Assembly: GCF_004359215.1 (NCBI RefSeq)
Contig: NC_090627.1
Span: 1,793,984-1,857,983, forward strand
Origin: Bremia lactucae
Taxonomy: Eukaryota > Oomycota > Peronosporomycetes > Peronosporales > Peronosporaceae
DNA length: 64,000 nt
Direction: 5' to 3'
The notes under the pieces were generated by a model, which did no database searches, was not told the DNA's origin, and worked only from the letters and a program-made list of their open reading frames with translations. Of this stretch, positions 10,102 to 22,050 are shown piece after piece. A program made the position numbers and the translations under genes. Positions within the stretch are counted from its first letter, which is position 1, and the number at the start of each line of letters is the position of its first letter.

Positions 10102-13100
10102 CTACACCAGATACTGGTATTGACCCTCACGACGACGTCGCTTTAAAAGTTTCTCCACATGAAACTGAAGGTTCCCCCGCGCATCAAGCAGCGCGGAAGG
10201 GGGCCGAAATTTCGGCGGAAGCATTTGATGCTCTACGGCACGAGGTGCAAATTCTTCGTGAGGTCCTTGCTCGGGTTGAGAGCTCATTTGAGGCGGTTCA
10301 GGACCGTCTTTCGACACTGGAGCATCAGCAGCCTCGCTTGGAGAGCCAGTTGAATATCCTGGTGAGGATGCAGCAATCTGCGGCACGACCGCCTGTCTCG
10401 GCGCAAGCGCCTTCAAGTCCACGTGGGAAGGGTCCGAATATGGCTTAAGTAAGCCAACGTAATACACTGGGTGTGTACGCAGCTTGCTAGAAGGTTGAGC
10501 GTATAAGTTAGGCCCTTCTTGGCCACGACCGTAAATGGTCCAATAAAGCGACAATACCGGAGTTACTGGCTAAAGCTTTCGGTAGAGAGAAAACAAAATC
10601 CATATTAATGGACTCCCAGCAACCCATGGGGACGGGAAGGCTTGCCAGTGGCGCAGCAGCATGCGCCGAGGGTTTAACCCGTTGGCAAGTTTCGCATGTC
10701 CGGACATATGTGCTGACCCATTTATAAAGTTTATGCCACCAATAACTCTGGCTTATAGAGCCGTAGGTCTTTTCTCTACCGAGATGACCACCAAAGACAT
10801 TATTGTGTGCCTCATAGAGGATTCGGTACTTCAAATTCTTATCATGAGGAACAACGACGCGCGGAGGGTCCGCGATGTCTGTGCAATAAAGCAACAGGTC
10901 GTTATCTATAGAAAATCGACGTAACCTTGCACGCAAACGTGCCGCAATTTAATACCCGAATCAAAGTTCTTTAAAGCTCGTAGCAGAGCTACATACTGTA
11001 CATACTTAGCGTAAGCCGAACGGATTAATTCAGGAATAGGCGACGAGATAGTCGTTAAATGAGAAAGCTCATAATCCGGCCTGCGTGATAACGCATTGGC
11101 CAAAGCATTCTGCTTGCCAGGCTTATACTTCACCTCGAAGTTATATTTGGCGAAAAAAGGATAGCCATCGGGACATTCTCTGTGGGGCGACTTAGTCGCC
11201 GTGCGTAATTACGCGTGATCTGTATATCACAGACGGCTTAGAGCCGAGCACATGAACTCTGAATTTGACGAAAGCATACTTCATAGCAAGTAACTCATTG
11301 TCATGAACTGGGTAGTTCTTTTCCGCAGCTTCAAGCCATCTAGACTCGAACGCAATAAAACGTTCATGCCCATCAATATCTGTAAGTAACAGAGCACTAC
11401 CAATGGCAAAATCTGATGCATCACAGACGACACTGAAAGGCCAATTTGGGTTTGGCAGTGCCAGAATAAGGGCATGGATAAGGCTATTCTTTGCTGCTCG
11501 AAATGCATTATTTTCGGTGCTAGTCCAGTACCATTCTGTATCCTTTTTAAGGAGATTAGATAATGGCCTAGCCATATCAGCGTAATTTTCGCTATACTTG
11601 TGTAAATAATTGGCGAAACCCAACCACTTACGCAAATCCTATTGGTTTTTAGGAACCGGCCAATCTACTATGGTTTTTACCTTAGCGGGATCCGCTCTAA
11701 GGCCTAGCTTTCCAATGAAGCATCCTAAAAAAGGCTCTCCGTCTGCGCCAAAAATGTATTTAGATGCATTGGCATACAATTTATTTGTGCGCATACACTC
11801 GAGCACTGCTCGCAAGTGGTCTAAATGGTTGTCCATATCCGACCGACTCTGCTCCGCACGACTATGGACAAAACTTTCATCGAAATAAGTCTGTGCATAA
11901 CCTCTATGAGGGCAAAACAGTTGCGTCACTAGACGATTAAATGTTGCCGGGGCGTTGGAAAGCCCTTGTGGCATAACCAGCCACTGCCATAACATGCCGC
12001 TTGGAGTGCTAACCGCTGTAAGCGGGATATCGCTAGCTCGCATGAGCAATTGGTAGTAACAATCGACTAAGTCCAATGCACTGTACATTGTACATCCCAC
12101 GATATTGTTCCGAAGAACATCCTTTCTAGGCATGGGGTTTGTGCTGGTATAGTGACAGCATCAAGCTTATTTTAAGCATGTACAATGCGTCATTTACCAT
12201 TTGACTTTTTGACACATAATGTCGGTGTTGAATGAGGAGATTTGCTCTCTCGTACCATTCGAGCCTCGTGCTTAGCACGGAAGAAATCGTCAATGACGTC
12301 ACGCTGCTTCCTTGGTAAAGGCCATTGTCTTGTGACACAGTATTTGGTTCCCGGAACCAAGTCAATTTCATGACGATCTCCATAATCCGGAGGTAAAACA
12401 GATAGTGGATTATTACATACTACATCTTGAAATTCCGTAATCAAGGAATAAAAGGGATCCGCTGGATCTTTTAGGATCAATGGTTCATTTCGCGCAATAA
12501 GTGCAGCTTTTGTGTCATCCAGGACAGCTTCGTCTAGAAGTGACGATGAGTTTAACTTAATTGTTGGTCAAATGATCACCATTTCAGATAAGTCGCCAGC
12601 CTTTAAGGCTCGACCGCACTCATCAATAGCCTTTTCGTTAAGCTCTAAAAGAGCATGTAACGAAGGGATTGCCGCAAGGCTAACTTCTCCCTCAATGTTA
12701 GCGGTTACACCATTTACAAGCGTATGTAATCGCTCACTCGTATCCCTTGGTGAGGGTATACACGCTTCGTGTCCATCCTGTCTTGGAGTGGAGACAAATA
12801 TGGGCCTCGTAGAGGCCGGGACATTCACGTCCCCGGGTTTTCCAGCCTGTATTGGTTTTTATACAACACATGGTGTCTAATTTGACATCCGATAAGGGGT
12901 TAGGTAACTCAACTTCCTTGTCCAGCAACCGATACGTGTCACTCCACGTACATTAGAAGGGTTTCACCCGAAATGCCCTGGCGAACCACCAAAAGTGTCA
13001 CTATTGACACTCAGTATGGTGCCACCTCGGCCGACAAGAATCGGTGGACTAAGATGTGCCACTCCACGTATATCAGGTATAACAAACCCTTGATGACTGG

Positions 13101-13650
13101 GCCATAGGCTAACAATGCCTGCAGCATTAAGTTAATCGTTATTACATCGAGTGTCACTCGACGGAGTACGTGCCGTTCCACATATTTCTGCTGAGTCGGG
13201 TTCAGAATTGATGTTTTTAATTTAAGAGTTTATTAACTCAGACAGGCCAATGTCTAAAACACTGACATACTCATTCAATGATCCGCGCCAATAGTGCTTG
13301 TGTTGCCTGGCAAAGGTGGGTTCATGACTCTCCAAAATTTTGCTAGGAACATTGCGCGTGGCGCCTAATGTTATAGACTTTCAATCGATCCATGGCTCAT
13401 GGTGTTCTAACCAGGCCATACGAAGAATGAGATCATATCTTGAATCCAAATCAAGGACGAGATAGCGTTCCATACTGTCAAAGTCCAGAAACGTTATACC
13501 TAAGTTCAATGGAACTTTGGGAACAGTGACACGAGTCCCAGTCGCTAAGCGAACAGTGATTGTATCGCTTTCATGCGCTTTAAGCGCCATAACGTATTGT
13601 TGACTTCAAGGGAAAGGCGTCGAGTATAATTGCAAGACGCTCCTGAGTCA
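10102..13650 (-). mobile_element. Ty3/Gypsy element A, degenerate pol
   Basis: Reading leftwards. Retropepsin-like piece at 13590-13381 (VRLATGTRVTVPK, then LDLDSRYDLIL). RT entry at 12480-12190 (LVPGTKYCVTRQWPLP, ending in a CVKKSNG piece). RT core at 12133-11639 with MLWQWLVMPQGLSNAPATF and YFDESFVHS, where the second Asp of the catalytic YxDD is replaced by Glu. RNase H at 11635-11192 (FSVVCDASDFAIGSALL; VHDNELLAMKYA). Tether YKPGKQNALANALSRRPDY. Integrase zinc finger with CETCQRVKPS and a core that stops after MDFVF...VALLD. Then the integrase C-terminus and start of a chromodomain at 10554-10102 (LRTHPVYYVGLLKPY; HVEKLLKRRRREGQYQYLV) ending in a stop. Most of the integrase core is deleted. 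No clear flanking LTR pair. Confidence 0.85.
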
Positions 13651-15079
13651 ATCAAAATTGACCACGGCTAATCAAAGCCCTTAACAGTCGCTTGAGCGAC
13701 TATCAAGCCAGGCATGGAAGATCGTTACTATATAAATTGATACAGCTTGTTTTTTTCTCTATTCTAAAGACTTAGTATAGACCTTTAAGTGAAAGCCCTA
13801 AGCTTCATCGAAACCTTACCCTGTACTCTTGTATACGAGAAGTTTTGAGGCACCTTACCTACCCTGTTATCAGTGTAAGATTAACTAGAACTTATCAGTT
13901 GTAGTGAAAGGTGCCCCGTTACATCGCGGATACTTCCACTTTCTTTAAAGTTTGAGCGACTTCTTGCCTATTATAGAATTTGCCATCAACAATTCAGTGC
14001 ATGCTTCTACAAAGCAACATTGCCTTTTGTAAGTGGCTTACGCCATTCACGTATACCTACCTTGTTTGAGAGTAAGTCTTATTCAAGGGGAGAGAATTCG
14101 CTCAACTAAAGAATAATCTAGCTCTTGCTCATCAGGCATTAGCCAGAAGGTCAATGCGAAGGATATTAATGTTGATTCAATCAGCATTGAAGTCGACAAA
14201 CTCAGTTATAACAATAATGCTATTACTCTTTGATAACGATGCTGAAAGACTCAGATCGAAAAAAAATATTGACGAGAACGATAATACTCTCAATAATGAG
14301 GAGATTCATATTTTCGTAGTGCGAACCAGTCGCACTGAAAAAAAAAGAGTCAGCAGGTAATTTCATGCTGACAAGAGAAGCCAGTGATCCGTTTTTCGTA
14401 CAGAATTCCATCGCTGATGCAGTGGACCGACAGAAACGTACCTCTGACGCAACTGAAGAGCAAATATACTTTCATTTTATATTAATGATCTAGTCCTACT
14501 GTCTACGGTAAGCTACCAAAACATGTAGTAACAATGGGGCAGAAATAAAGTACTACCCAGGTATATCGGCCCGTTTCGTGTACTACATCGCCAAGGCAAT
14601 GTGTACACGATCGAGCTGCCTCGCAGTATGAATACCCACCCTACATTATATTTCGGGCGTCTCCGCCCGGGCCATCAGTACGAGGCTCCGTATTATACCG
14701 AAACGGACTTAAGCATCCGGCAAATGTCCCGAGCCAAAGCCTAATGACTCGGGTCAAAGACAGATTCATAAGAGCCAGAATACTCTTTTTAAAGAAGAGA
14801 CCGTTTGACGAGTGTCACTAGTCGTACTGGACTTTTCTGCATTCGGCAGGTGATCACGCAACATGCGAATAGTTTTTCATTTTTCGGAAAAACACTCAAC
14901 CGTCTCACTAAGTCGGACGACGGGATCGCACGTATCTCGCTCCCGTAATTAATGGATGACATTATCTAGTCACGATGTTGACTCGGTTTGCGAATGAGCG
15001 GCCCGATTTTTCGTCCCCATCACATCCATTGACGGATTCGATTGGTAGAGCGTTTTTTTAGTGAACTCTGAGCCACCGT

Positions 15080-16100
15080 GGTGTAAAAAGGGACTGAACG
15101 AGTTATCTCGTTCGATACGAGGGTATCTACCCTCGCATGATAATTGGGAACCTCGTCTTCAACTTATAATGAACGTCCCGAATCTCATAAGACGTTAGGA
15201 CGTACTCGACGGAGGGTCCATCAAAGGACGAGCGCTTGCTGCGCTCATTCTCAATACTTTGTCATCTCGCGAGAGATGAGGGTTCTCCAAGAGGGTTGTT
15301 AAGGGAGTATGCCTCGTTAAGGGTATGTATGACCTGCACCATTAAAGGGCATGAGCATGAGTCCCCCATGAGAGGTAAGGTTATCCTACCTCTCTAGACA
15401 AACGGTGCAGCTTGTAGCGTGCACCGACCACGGTCTGTTTTTCGTACCTTGCCCGGAAATCGTCCTGTTTGTCAAGCCAGGCCTCGCGGCCTATATGTTT
15501 TGCACATTCTCTACAAACATTTTCCAAGCTTGGAACAAAGGAGTATAATTCTTTACCCGCTTACATGTGTACCACCGATACCGGAAAAATGCATTGATGG
15601 TATCCCATTTCGTCCTTAAGGAGCCTGGATGAGTTGAATAGCGGAATATGGTATCGATCGTTGGTCGTACCAGACCAACTAATTGAGTTTTCTTTGGAGG
15701 ACAACCAAGGCCTCTTTTCAGGAGCGAACCGCAGCGCATTGCGGTCCCTCTCTCGTTGCTCGTGCTGACGTTAACACTACTTTTACTCTCGAGGTGATCC
15801 TAATAACACCACCGTCCCTAGTAATGCATACTGATATCACCAGAGTCATCATTGTTCATGGAGGCATCAATGGATGCCTTCGCACCCAAAAGGCTTTGTC
15901 GAAGTGTCAAGGAACTTCGTTATCACCTCCTTGGTCGTCACGTTAAAAATTGTAAGTTTAATGAACGTGGCCCCGATTGATCAAGTAGCCTGAACAGTTG
16001 CGACCGAGTCAGGCGATGACGCCGACTCATCCCAGTCACCTACAATGGGAGTTGACACTGCCACCTGCAATGAGACTAGCATATACCAGTCACCTTTAAT
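15080..16100 (-). pseudogene. antisense ORF remnant of element B
   Basis: The minus frame 15739-15491 contains YRWYTCKRVKN and FQAWKMFVENVQNI, followed after a stop by a degraded MGDSCSCP. The same order occurs antisense to pol in element G (HRSYICKRAKN, FQPWTAFVQNAQNIG, WGDSCPCC) and in element C (HRWYSGNNKR, MQAWSALF, QDIGREAWL, WGDPCPCC). Function unknown. Decayed here. Confidence 0.6.
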
Positions 16101-16377
16101 TGGAGTAGGGGGTGACTTTTTATCCACAGTAGACGCGCATGGTAGACACGTCTACTGAAACTTCTGCATTTTCAGCACCTGCACGAGTCCGTACAGCTGC
16201 CAGCTTTTCGACTTGCAAGCTACGCGCACGGGTTTCAACAGCATGCGCAAACGAATAATGCAATAAAACTGGAGTTTTAAATAAGAAAGCAATATTGAAA
16301 AAGTTACAGGGGAAGACATAATAGTGTTTCTCTGTCACTCCATATCAGTCACTATTGTGACTGTTAATTAAGGGGGA

Positions 16378-16888
16378 TGTAACGGGGTGTCCCGTTACAT
16401 AGATAGTTTTTCCTATAAGAAGAATAACTTGTATTATATTCTATAATAGAAAATTAACAAAGAATACAAAATTATTATCTTTATTAATTTTGACTTTGAC
16501 AGTTCCAACATTACTAAATATATTGTTTGACGCAATAACACATTAGTTCGATTAATTGGTTGAGCTAAGTTTTAAATCAACCCCGCCAATCGTCATAAGA
16601 CACGAATGTGCGGTGCGCAAATAGGCGCCATAAATAATTTGTTATCAATATATTTAGTCAGTAGTAGATAGAAGATCGTTACGTAGGATCTTCATAAATT
16701 AATACAGTTTTATTCTTCATTTATTCTAAAAGCCTTGTAATGTGCTTCAGTAGCTGGGACTTCTAAGCTACTTAGAACCTTTCTCTGCACGTCGTGTACG
16801 TAAAGTGGTCGAGGCGCCCCACTTTCGCTGTAATCAGTGTAGGTTGACTAGTACTTTTATCAGTACTGATAAAGAATGATCCGTTACA
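16378..16888 (+). repeat. LTR2, 3' LTR of element B
   Basis: 511 bp from TGTAACGGGGTGTCCCGTTACA to GATCCGTTACA. A purine run (AAGGGGGA) directly precedes it, as expected of a polypurine tract. The first 22 bases form a 9 bp stem with a 4-base loop. Related copies: 20253-20750 (reverse) and the split copy 38241-38580 + 47142-47290. Confidence 0.85.
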
Positions 16889-19142
16889 GAAAGGTTCCTT
16901 CTCCCACGATAGCTCATGCACCGAACGCACTCGTCTAGCGCTCCCCTCCGTCGATGCTCATGCGAGAGATCATGAGCGAGTGCAGCAAATTCACCATTGT
17001 GAGCTCTTTGCCAGCTAAAAAAATCACTACTTGTGACGAAGACAGCGCCAACCTTGCAACTTACTTATAAACACAGTCATCTGCGTGGCCAGTAGAAGTC
17101 CTAACTTATCTTAAGATAAGTCTTCTTGCGTCCACGATGACCACTTCTTGGTGCACGGTGGCACTCATTCATGATTCGCAATCGCAAGTCATAATGTGTG
17201 GGGATGGCAGTGTAGTACAATAAATTTTTGCGTGTTGTATATCGATCTGTTGAGGATCGATACAATTTCGACAATTCTTTTAAGGGTTATTGGAATGGAT
17301 ATCTAAGGTAATCTATTAAACCTTTCGGAGCATTATCGTCTTGATAAGCTCTTCTTACGTCGTCGAGCAATGTTGACGGCGGAACACTTATTGATGCAAC
17401 AGTGGCCTTGCTGCTTTCTGTCAATTTGCGCAGCCGGATCAAATCGGGCCGGCGGGAAAGGGTATCAGCGAAGACGTCACGTCATCCTGGTTTATACTCC
17501 ACGAGAAGCTATACTCCGCGAAGAAAGATAACCATCTCGTCATTGTTTTTGAGAGGCGTGGACCGTGCGTAAAGGCGCATCGTCCATATACACAATGAAT
17601 GGTCTATCTCCAAGAGATAAACCCTACATTTAGCCAGTGCGTATCTCATGGCAAGGAGCTCCCTGTCATGCACTGGATAGTTGTGTTCCGCTGGTTGAAG
17701 CTGACGCGATTGATTACATACAACGCGCTCTGCGCCGTCTGTATCATATTGCAATAACTTACAGCCGATTGCGAACTCGCTGGCGCCACAGACCTCATGA
17801 AATGGTTGGTCTTGCGGACCAAGACCGACCATTCCATGAGGTCTCTGCTGCCAGGATTGGCGATCGGATCAAGCTTTACTTAATTTATTCAAAGTAACGC
17901 TGACACTCAACGTTTCATGGCCTTTTTACATTTCTCTTCAACAAAGAATAAATATGTACTGTCATTTCGGCATAATTGCGTGCAGGTACGCCGCTAAGCC
18001 GAGGAACTTTATAGCCCATAAAAATAGACTTATACAGGCCATCGGCGATCGCCTTGATATTTTCCGGATCCGAGCGTTTTTAACGACGATGCACCCAAGA
18101 AGTGGTCCTCTTCGCTTGCAGCATAGATACACTTCTTGAGATTTGCATACAACTTGTGCTTACGCATAAGTTTTAGAACCTTTTGGACGTGGGTACAATG
18201 TACTTCAACGTCCGACTTTCCATTCATGGTTCTGCTATGAACGAAGACATCACCAAAATAACTCGGTGCGAAATCCAGCATTGATCTTTACAGTGTAGTT
18301 ACATATCGGTTGAATGCCGCAGGGGCATTGCTAAGTCCCTGTGGCATGAATAGCCACTCCCATAGCACACTGCATGGGATGCTTACTATGATATCCTGTT
18401 CGCACATAGGGATCTGATAAAATCCATCCATCAGATCCATTAAGAAAAGATAATACTCTTTGACATTTTATTAATGATAACGACTTTTCGTGTTATCGGC
18501 ACAATCCGCCATCCTAATGTTGCTTTACGCACACAGAAGGTCGGAGAGCTAATGTGGGGAAGTTGACCCGCTCGCATGTCCCCCTGCTAAGCGATCGGCA
18601 AAGAATTTTCGATTGCTATTACGTGTTCACGAGGCGATGACTATTGCTTCATGACACAGTATTTCGAACCTGGGATCAGATCGATTTTGTGTCGAGCGCC
18701 TTTATCCTTAGGCAACTCGCACGGTACTGATTCAGGGCACATCCTTAAATTCTATTAAATATTTACATAAAAGGTTTGTCTTTAAAGACTCCCAAGATTG
18801 GGACGTAAACCGTTTAATCCGAGTCTTCTCATCATGGACACTTTCGTCCATCGATGAGCTGCTGAGAACCCGTTGATTCTGAGGAAATAGTATTGCCTTC
18901 CGATTATCGGTCACGTAGTTGTCATCTGTGACAAGTACGCAGATCTGCTTGACATTGCCACTACGCAGATCACGCAAGAACCGTTTGGAATCAAGCGTTG
19001 GCAATTGAGTTATCTCCGAAGTTAACATCGGAGGCGCTATTAGATCAAGTGTATAAGCGCCTGCACTTGACTCATTGCTTACTTAGACATTTATTTTCTC
19101 AATTTCTCTTTGGAACTTACTTTCAAAGGTACCTGGGAACCT

Positions 19143-20211
19143 TTAAGAACTGGTTTCTGGGGACTTATTCACACCGATTCTTTTGGACTTATTCTCAAAT
19201 TTTATTTGAAGAGTGTCCTCCTTAACTGCCTCAAGTTGTGGTTGGGCTACCGCAGCAAGATCCTTAACGATCGACTCTCCAGTCGATCTAGGACTTTTGC
19301 TCTGTCTCCAAAAGGGAACAAAAGCCTGATTAAGACCGAAGTCCTCCTGCTCCGCTTTAGAGATCGCTTGGTCTAGCAACTTTAATTCTAGCCGGAACCG
19401 GTGGGTTTTAACAGGACCGTCTGCAAGACTTCTAATAAACACAATTACCTGTGTTTGTTCATCAATTGGATGACTCAAAATTCAACTAACCAGGTATCGT
19501 ATATGTTGGGCAGAGGCGTGTAAAACACGCTTGCCCTGCTTCAAATCCAGGAGATCGGCTCAAGCCCTGAATTCGGCATGTGGCGGCTCAAATATTGTCT
19601 AAGTTGTGTCTTAAAGACCTCATACGACCCAAAGATTAATGGATATTGAAGCTTGAGCCCCACGGCCTAACATTTGGCACGTCCGGCTAAGTTGGACATG
19701 CCAAATTTCACTTTCGTCGTATCATCACTGATGATCGTCATATCACTGATACGACGAGCTTCAACGGCGTCGTCTGATTCGACGAGCCTTCTCAAAAGGG
19801 AGTCACTCTCAACTGCCTTACACTTAAAGATCTCAATCTTTAAGCTTTCGGGTCGACGCGGAAGCGTCGGCCCATTGGCAGCATGTAAATGCTGCTGTCT
19901 TAACAGTTCCAAATGTTGAGCACATGACTTTTCAACACCTCTGTGTGTGAAGGGCCTTGCTGGTGAAGCAAGGATACTTTCTCTTGGGCCCCGTCGAGTT
20001 CGTGTGAAATGAACTCGGCTATGGCCGTGTGCTGTTCATTTGTGTTCAGGGTGAACAGCATAGCGCCAACGGCTGGCCCGCCTCGTACCAAATTCATTTG
20101 TTTGATCGCTCTCCATTCGAGGTCACACAAATGAGTAAACCTTTCACGCGTTGCGTGAAAACCTTTTTGAGGGGCTTGAAAGCTTCCTCCTTTCACATCC
20201 AACATGTCCAT
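19143..20211 (-). pseudogene. gag of element F
   Basis: Starts at ATG 20211 (MDMLDVKGGSF), the same start as gag of element C (MDMLDDGRN at 45877). It continues with FISHELDGAQEKVSLLHQQG and, after frameshifts, with VFIRSLADGPVKTHRFRLEL, matching VFMQGLAEGPVKTHLFRLEV of element C. Structural capsid protein by family. Broken into at least three frames. Confidence 0.75.
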
Positions 20212-20252
20212 GTTGGATTGAACGTGCGTGGGCCATCGAAAGGACTTCGAAG

Positions 20253-20750
20253 TGTAGCGGGGCACCTTCCACTAGTACTGGTAACATTACAAGTAACTTT
20301 ACATGTAGGTGAAGTGCTTCGAAATTTCATGTACATTAGAAAGCAGGGAAGGTTCATATGAAGCTAAGGGACTTTAGCCTAAAGGTCCAGACCAATGCTT
20401 TATAGCAGAGAAAAAGTGAAACTGTATTAAAATATTTAGTTTCCTACGTAACGATCTTCTATTCACTACTGAACTTATTATATCAATATCAATTAAGTTT
20501 GGCGCCTCCTTGCGCACCGCAGTCGTGTCTTGTGACGATTTGCGGAGTGGATCTAGACTTTAATCCACCAATCAATAGAGATAATGTGTAATTGCATCAA
20601 TATAACCTAATTTGGTATTATCGGAACAATTTAAGTAAAAATAAATAAATCGAATAATTATGTACAACTTTATTCATTTTCTCTTATAGGAAATGATTAT
20701 TGTTGCTCTTTTTATAGGAAATAGTACTTATGTAACGGACACCTGTTACA
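20253..20750 (-). repeat. LTR2, 5' LTR of element F
   Basis: 498 bp. On the minus strand it begins TGTAACAGGTGTCCGTTACATA at 20750 and ends AAGGTGCCCCGCTACA at 20253. It carries the TCCTATAA-type and TAATACAGTTTCACTTTTTCT segments shared with the other LTR2 copies. Confidence 0.8.
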
Positions 20751-21536
20751 GTGAGTGCCACGTATGTTACCATAATTACTGGATTTTGATGATAATTTGG
20801 AATTTAAATAGAAAAAGGTAAATTAGCTCAAAACGTGTATCAACCGAAGTTTCTTAAAGTGTTATGGCCTTGTTTTGCGCCTTTTTCATGCAAAGTCCTT
20901 TGGAAGTCGCAGTCACAACTTGTGGAGAGCTTTCTAAAACGGCTGCTTACTATTAATGGTTTATATTATTGAAAATGCATGTCTGCTCATTGAATTATTT
21001 GCAAAACCATTTTGCATTTAATTTTGTAATACTCACCTTTGCGATAGTCGACTTTTGTATGTGTTTCAAATGATCGAGCCCGGAAATATAGCTTGAACAA
21101 ATGTCAGAATTGGTTATGTTCACTAGAATCTCTGATCGTAATGATGAATCGATCATTTGCTGCTTGTGGATTCCGACTTCGAAATTTGTTATCTTCAATA
21201 AATTTTCTATGATATGTTATCCAGAAGACCAGTCGTTTCGAGCTAGGTATTCTTTTTCAACGTTGACACCTATATAGAAGACCATTCGTTCCGAGCAATG
21301 TGTTCTTTTTCGACCTAGTACACCATCAGTCTATACTTCGATTTGAGCACGAAGTTGTAAGAAACTTAAAGATAAAATGGTAGTTTCCTTGGAAGAACTT
21401 TTTTATTCAAATTTAAATTCTCGGCTCACGCTTCGCTATGACTCGCTAGCAAAATCAACGGTAAAGGAACCAATTGGCCGTAAAACAACGCAATGATCTT
21501 CCTTGCGCATATTTGCGCTCTTAAACAATAATTGCT
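20751..21536. other. AT-rich DNA, nothing recognised
   Basis: No ORF above 67 codons and no recognised domain. A short GACC(A)GTCGTTTCGAGC / GACCATTCGTTCCGAGC pair near 21228 and 21278 hints at an old direct repeat of about 50 bp. Confidence 0.4.
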
Positions 21537-21797
21537 TTACCAGTTTCTTTTTGGACGTACAAACTTAGGACGTCTCCAGTACCACTTCGGAAAACGTGGA
21601 CGTGGGCGTGGACGTCCCCAACCGTACCACTCCTGGTCATCGTCCGGTGAATCATCTTCCCCAGGCTCCGCATACGACTCGTCATCCGGAGTAGGTGCGA
21701 TGTTTGCATCAGCCAACGCTCGTAGAGCAGGAGTGTCATTAGCGGCGACATTGAGTGCAGCGAGCGTCGCCGCGACAGCAAAAATAGCACATTTCAT
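21537..21797 (-). CDS. small secreted protein, acidic centre and Arg/Pro/Trp-rich tail
   Basis: 86 codons from the ATG at 21797; the frame stays open further upstream, but this Met starts a clean signal peptide (MKCAIFAVAATLAALNVAA, likely cut after VAA). The mature part has an acidic stretch (DDESYAEPGEDDSPDDDQEW) and then a tail of alternating Arg, Pro and aromatics (GRPRPRPRFPKWYWRRPKF) ending KRNW. It has no cysteines, so it is not a disulphide-stabilised effector, and no RXLR-EER is present. It lies 253 bases downstream of the IK gene on the same strand. Function unknown; candidate secreted effector or wall-binding peptide. Coding status rests on the signal peptide and strong composition bias. 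Confidence 0.55.
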   Translation of the reverse strand: MKCAIFAVAATLAALNVAANDTPALRALADANIAPTPDDESYAEPGEDDSPDDDQEWYGWGRPRPRPRFPKWYWRRPKFVRPKRNW

Positions 21798-22050
21798 AAT
21801 TCTGGCAATTGATCCGTAACCTTCACGCTTCAAGGCAACTTGCGTTATGCTTGTTGGCATCCATTGCAATGGTCTTGGTCGGGATTCCAAGAAACTTCGT
21901 CGGGAAGCTGCGTTAGCAACGTTGCTACCAACTGCATAAAAGTCATTCTACGGAAAGTTACGGCGTTTTTCTTACTGCAAACTTAATTAAGTGCTCGATA
22001 TGCTACTTTTGTCATAAGTTATAAATTGTATCACCGATTATGCAATGTAA

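Larger units (their letters stand above)
13705..16888 (+). mobile_element. Gypsy element B, internally deleted, with partial 5' LTR2 and full 3' LTR2
   Basis: 13705-13923 is the last ~220 bp of LTR2, ending GGTGCCCCGTTACA. 16378-16888 is a full LTR2. Between them only the distal pol remains: 13975-14100 resembles integrase EFAINN-VHAS, and 14540-14740 reads the integrase C-terminal module (YIGPFRVLHRQGN, YTIELPRSMNTHPTLYFGRL). The next ~1.3 kb holds an antisense coding remnant. Gag, protease, RT and RNase H are missing. Confidence 0.7.
16889..20750 (-). mobile_element. Ty3/Gypsy element F, degenerate
   Basis: From right to left: LTR2 in reverse (20253-20750), gag (about 20211-19143), a protease/RT linker (19028-18732, with LDSKRFLRDLRSGN), RT remnant (about 18660-18030, including FAPSYFGDVFVHSR, where the first Asp of YxDD is Gly), RNase H (17837-17509, HFMRSVAPASEFAIG-like and VHDRELLAMRYALAK) and integrase zinc-finger debris near 17050-17300. 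Stops throughout. Its 3' LTR is not present on the left, where element B sits instead. Confidence 0.8.

Noticed and set aside
21714..21760. RALA-like stretch in the small secreted protein as an RXLR motif
   Set aside because: Does not fit RxLR and lacks a proper downstream EER.
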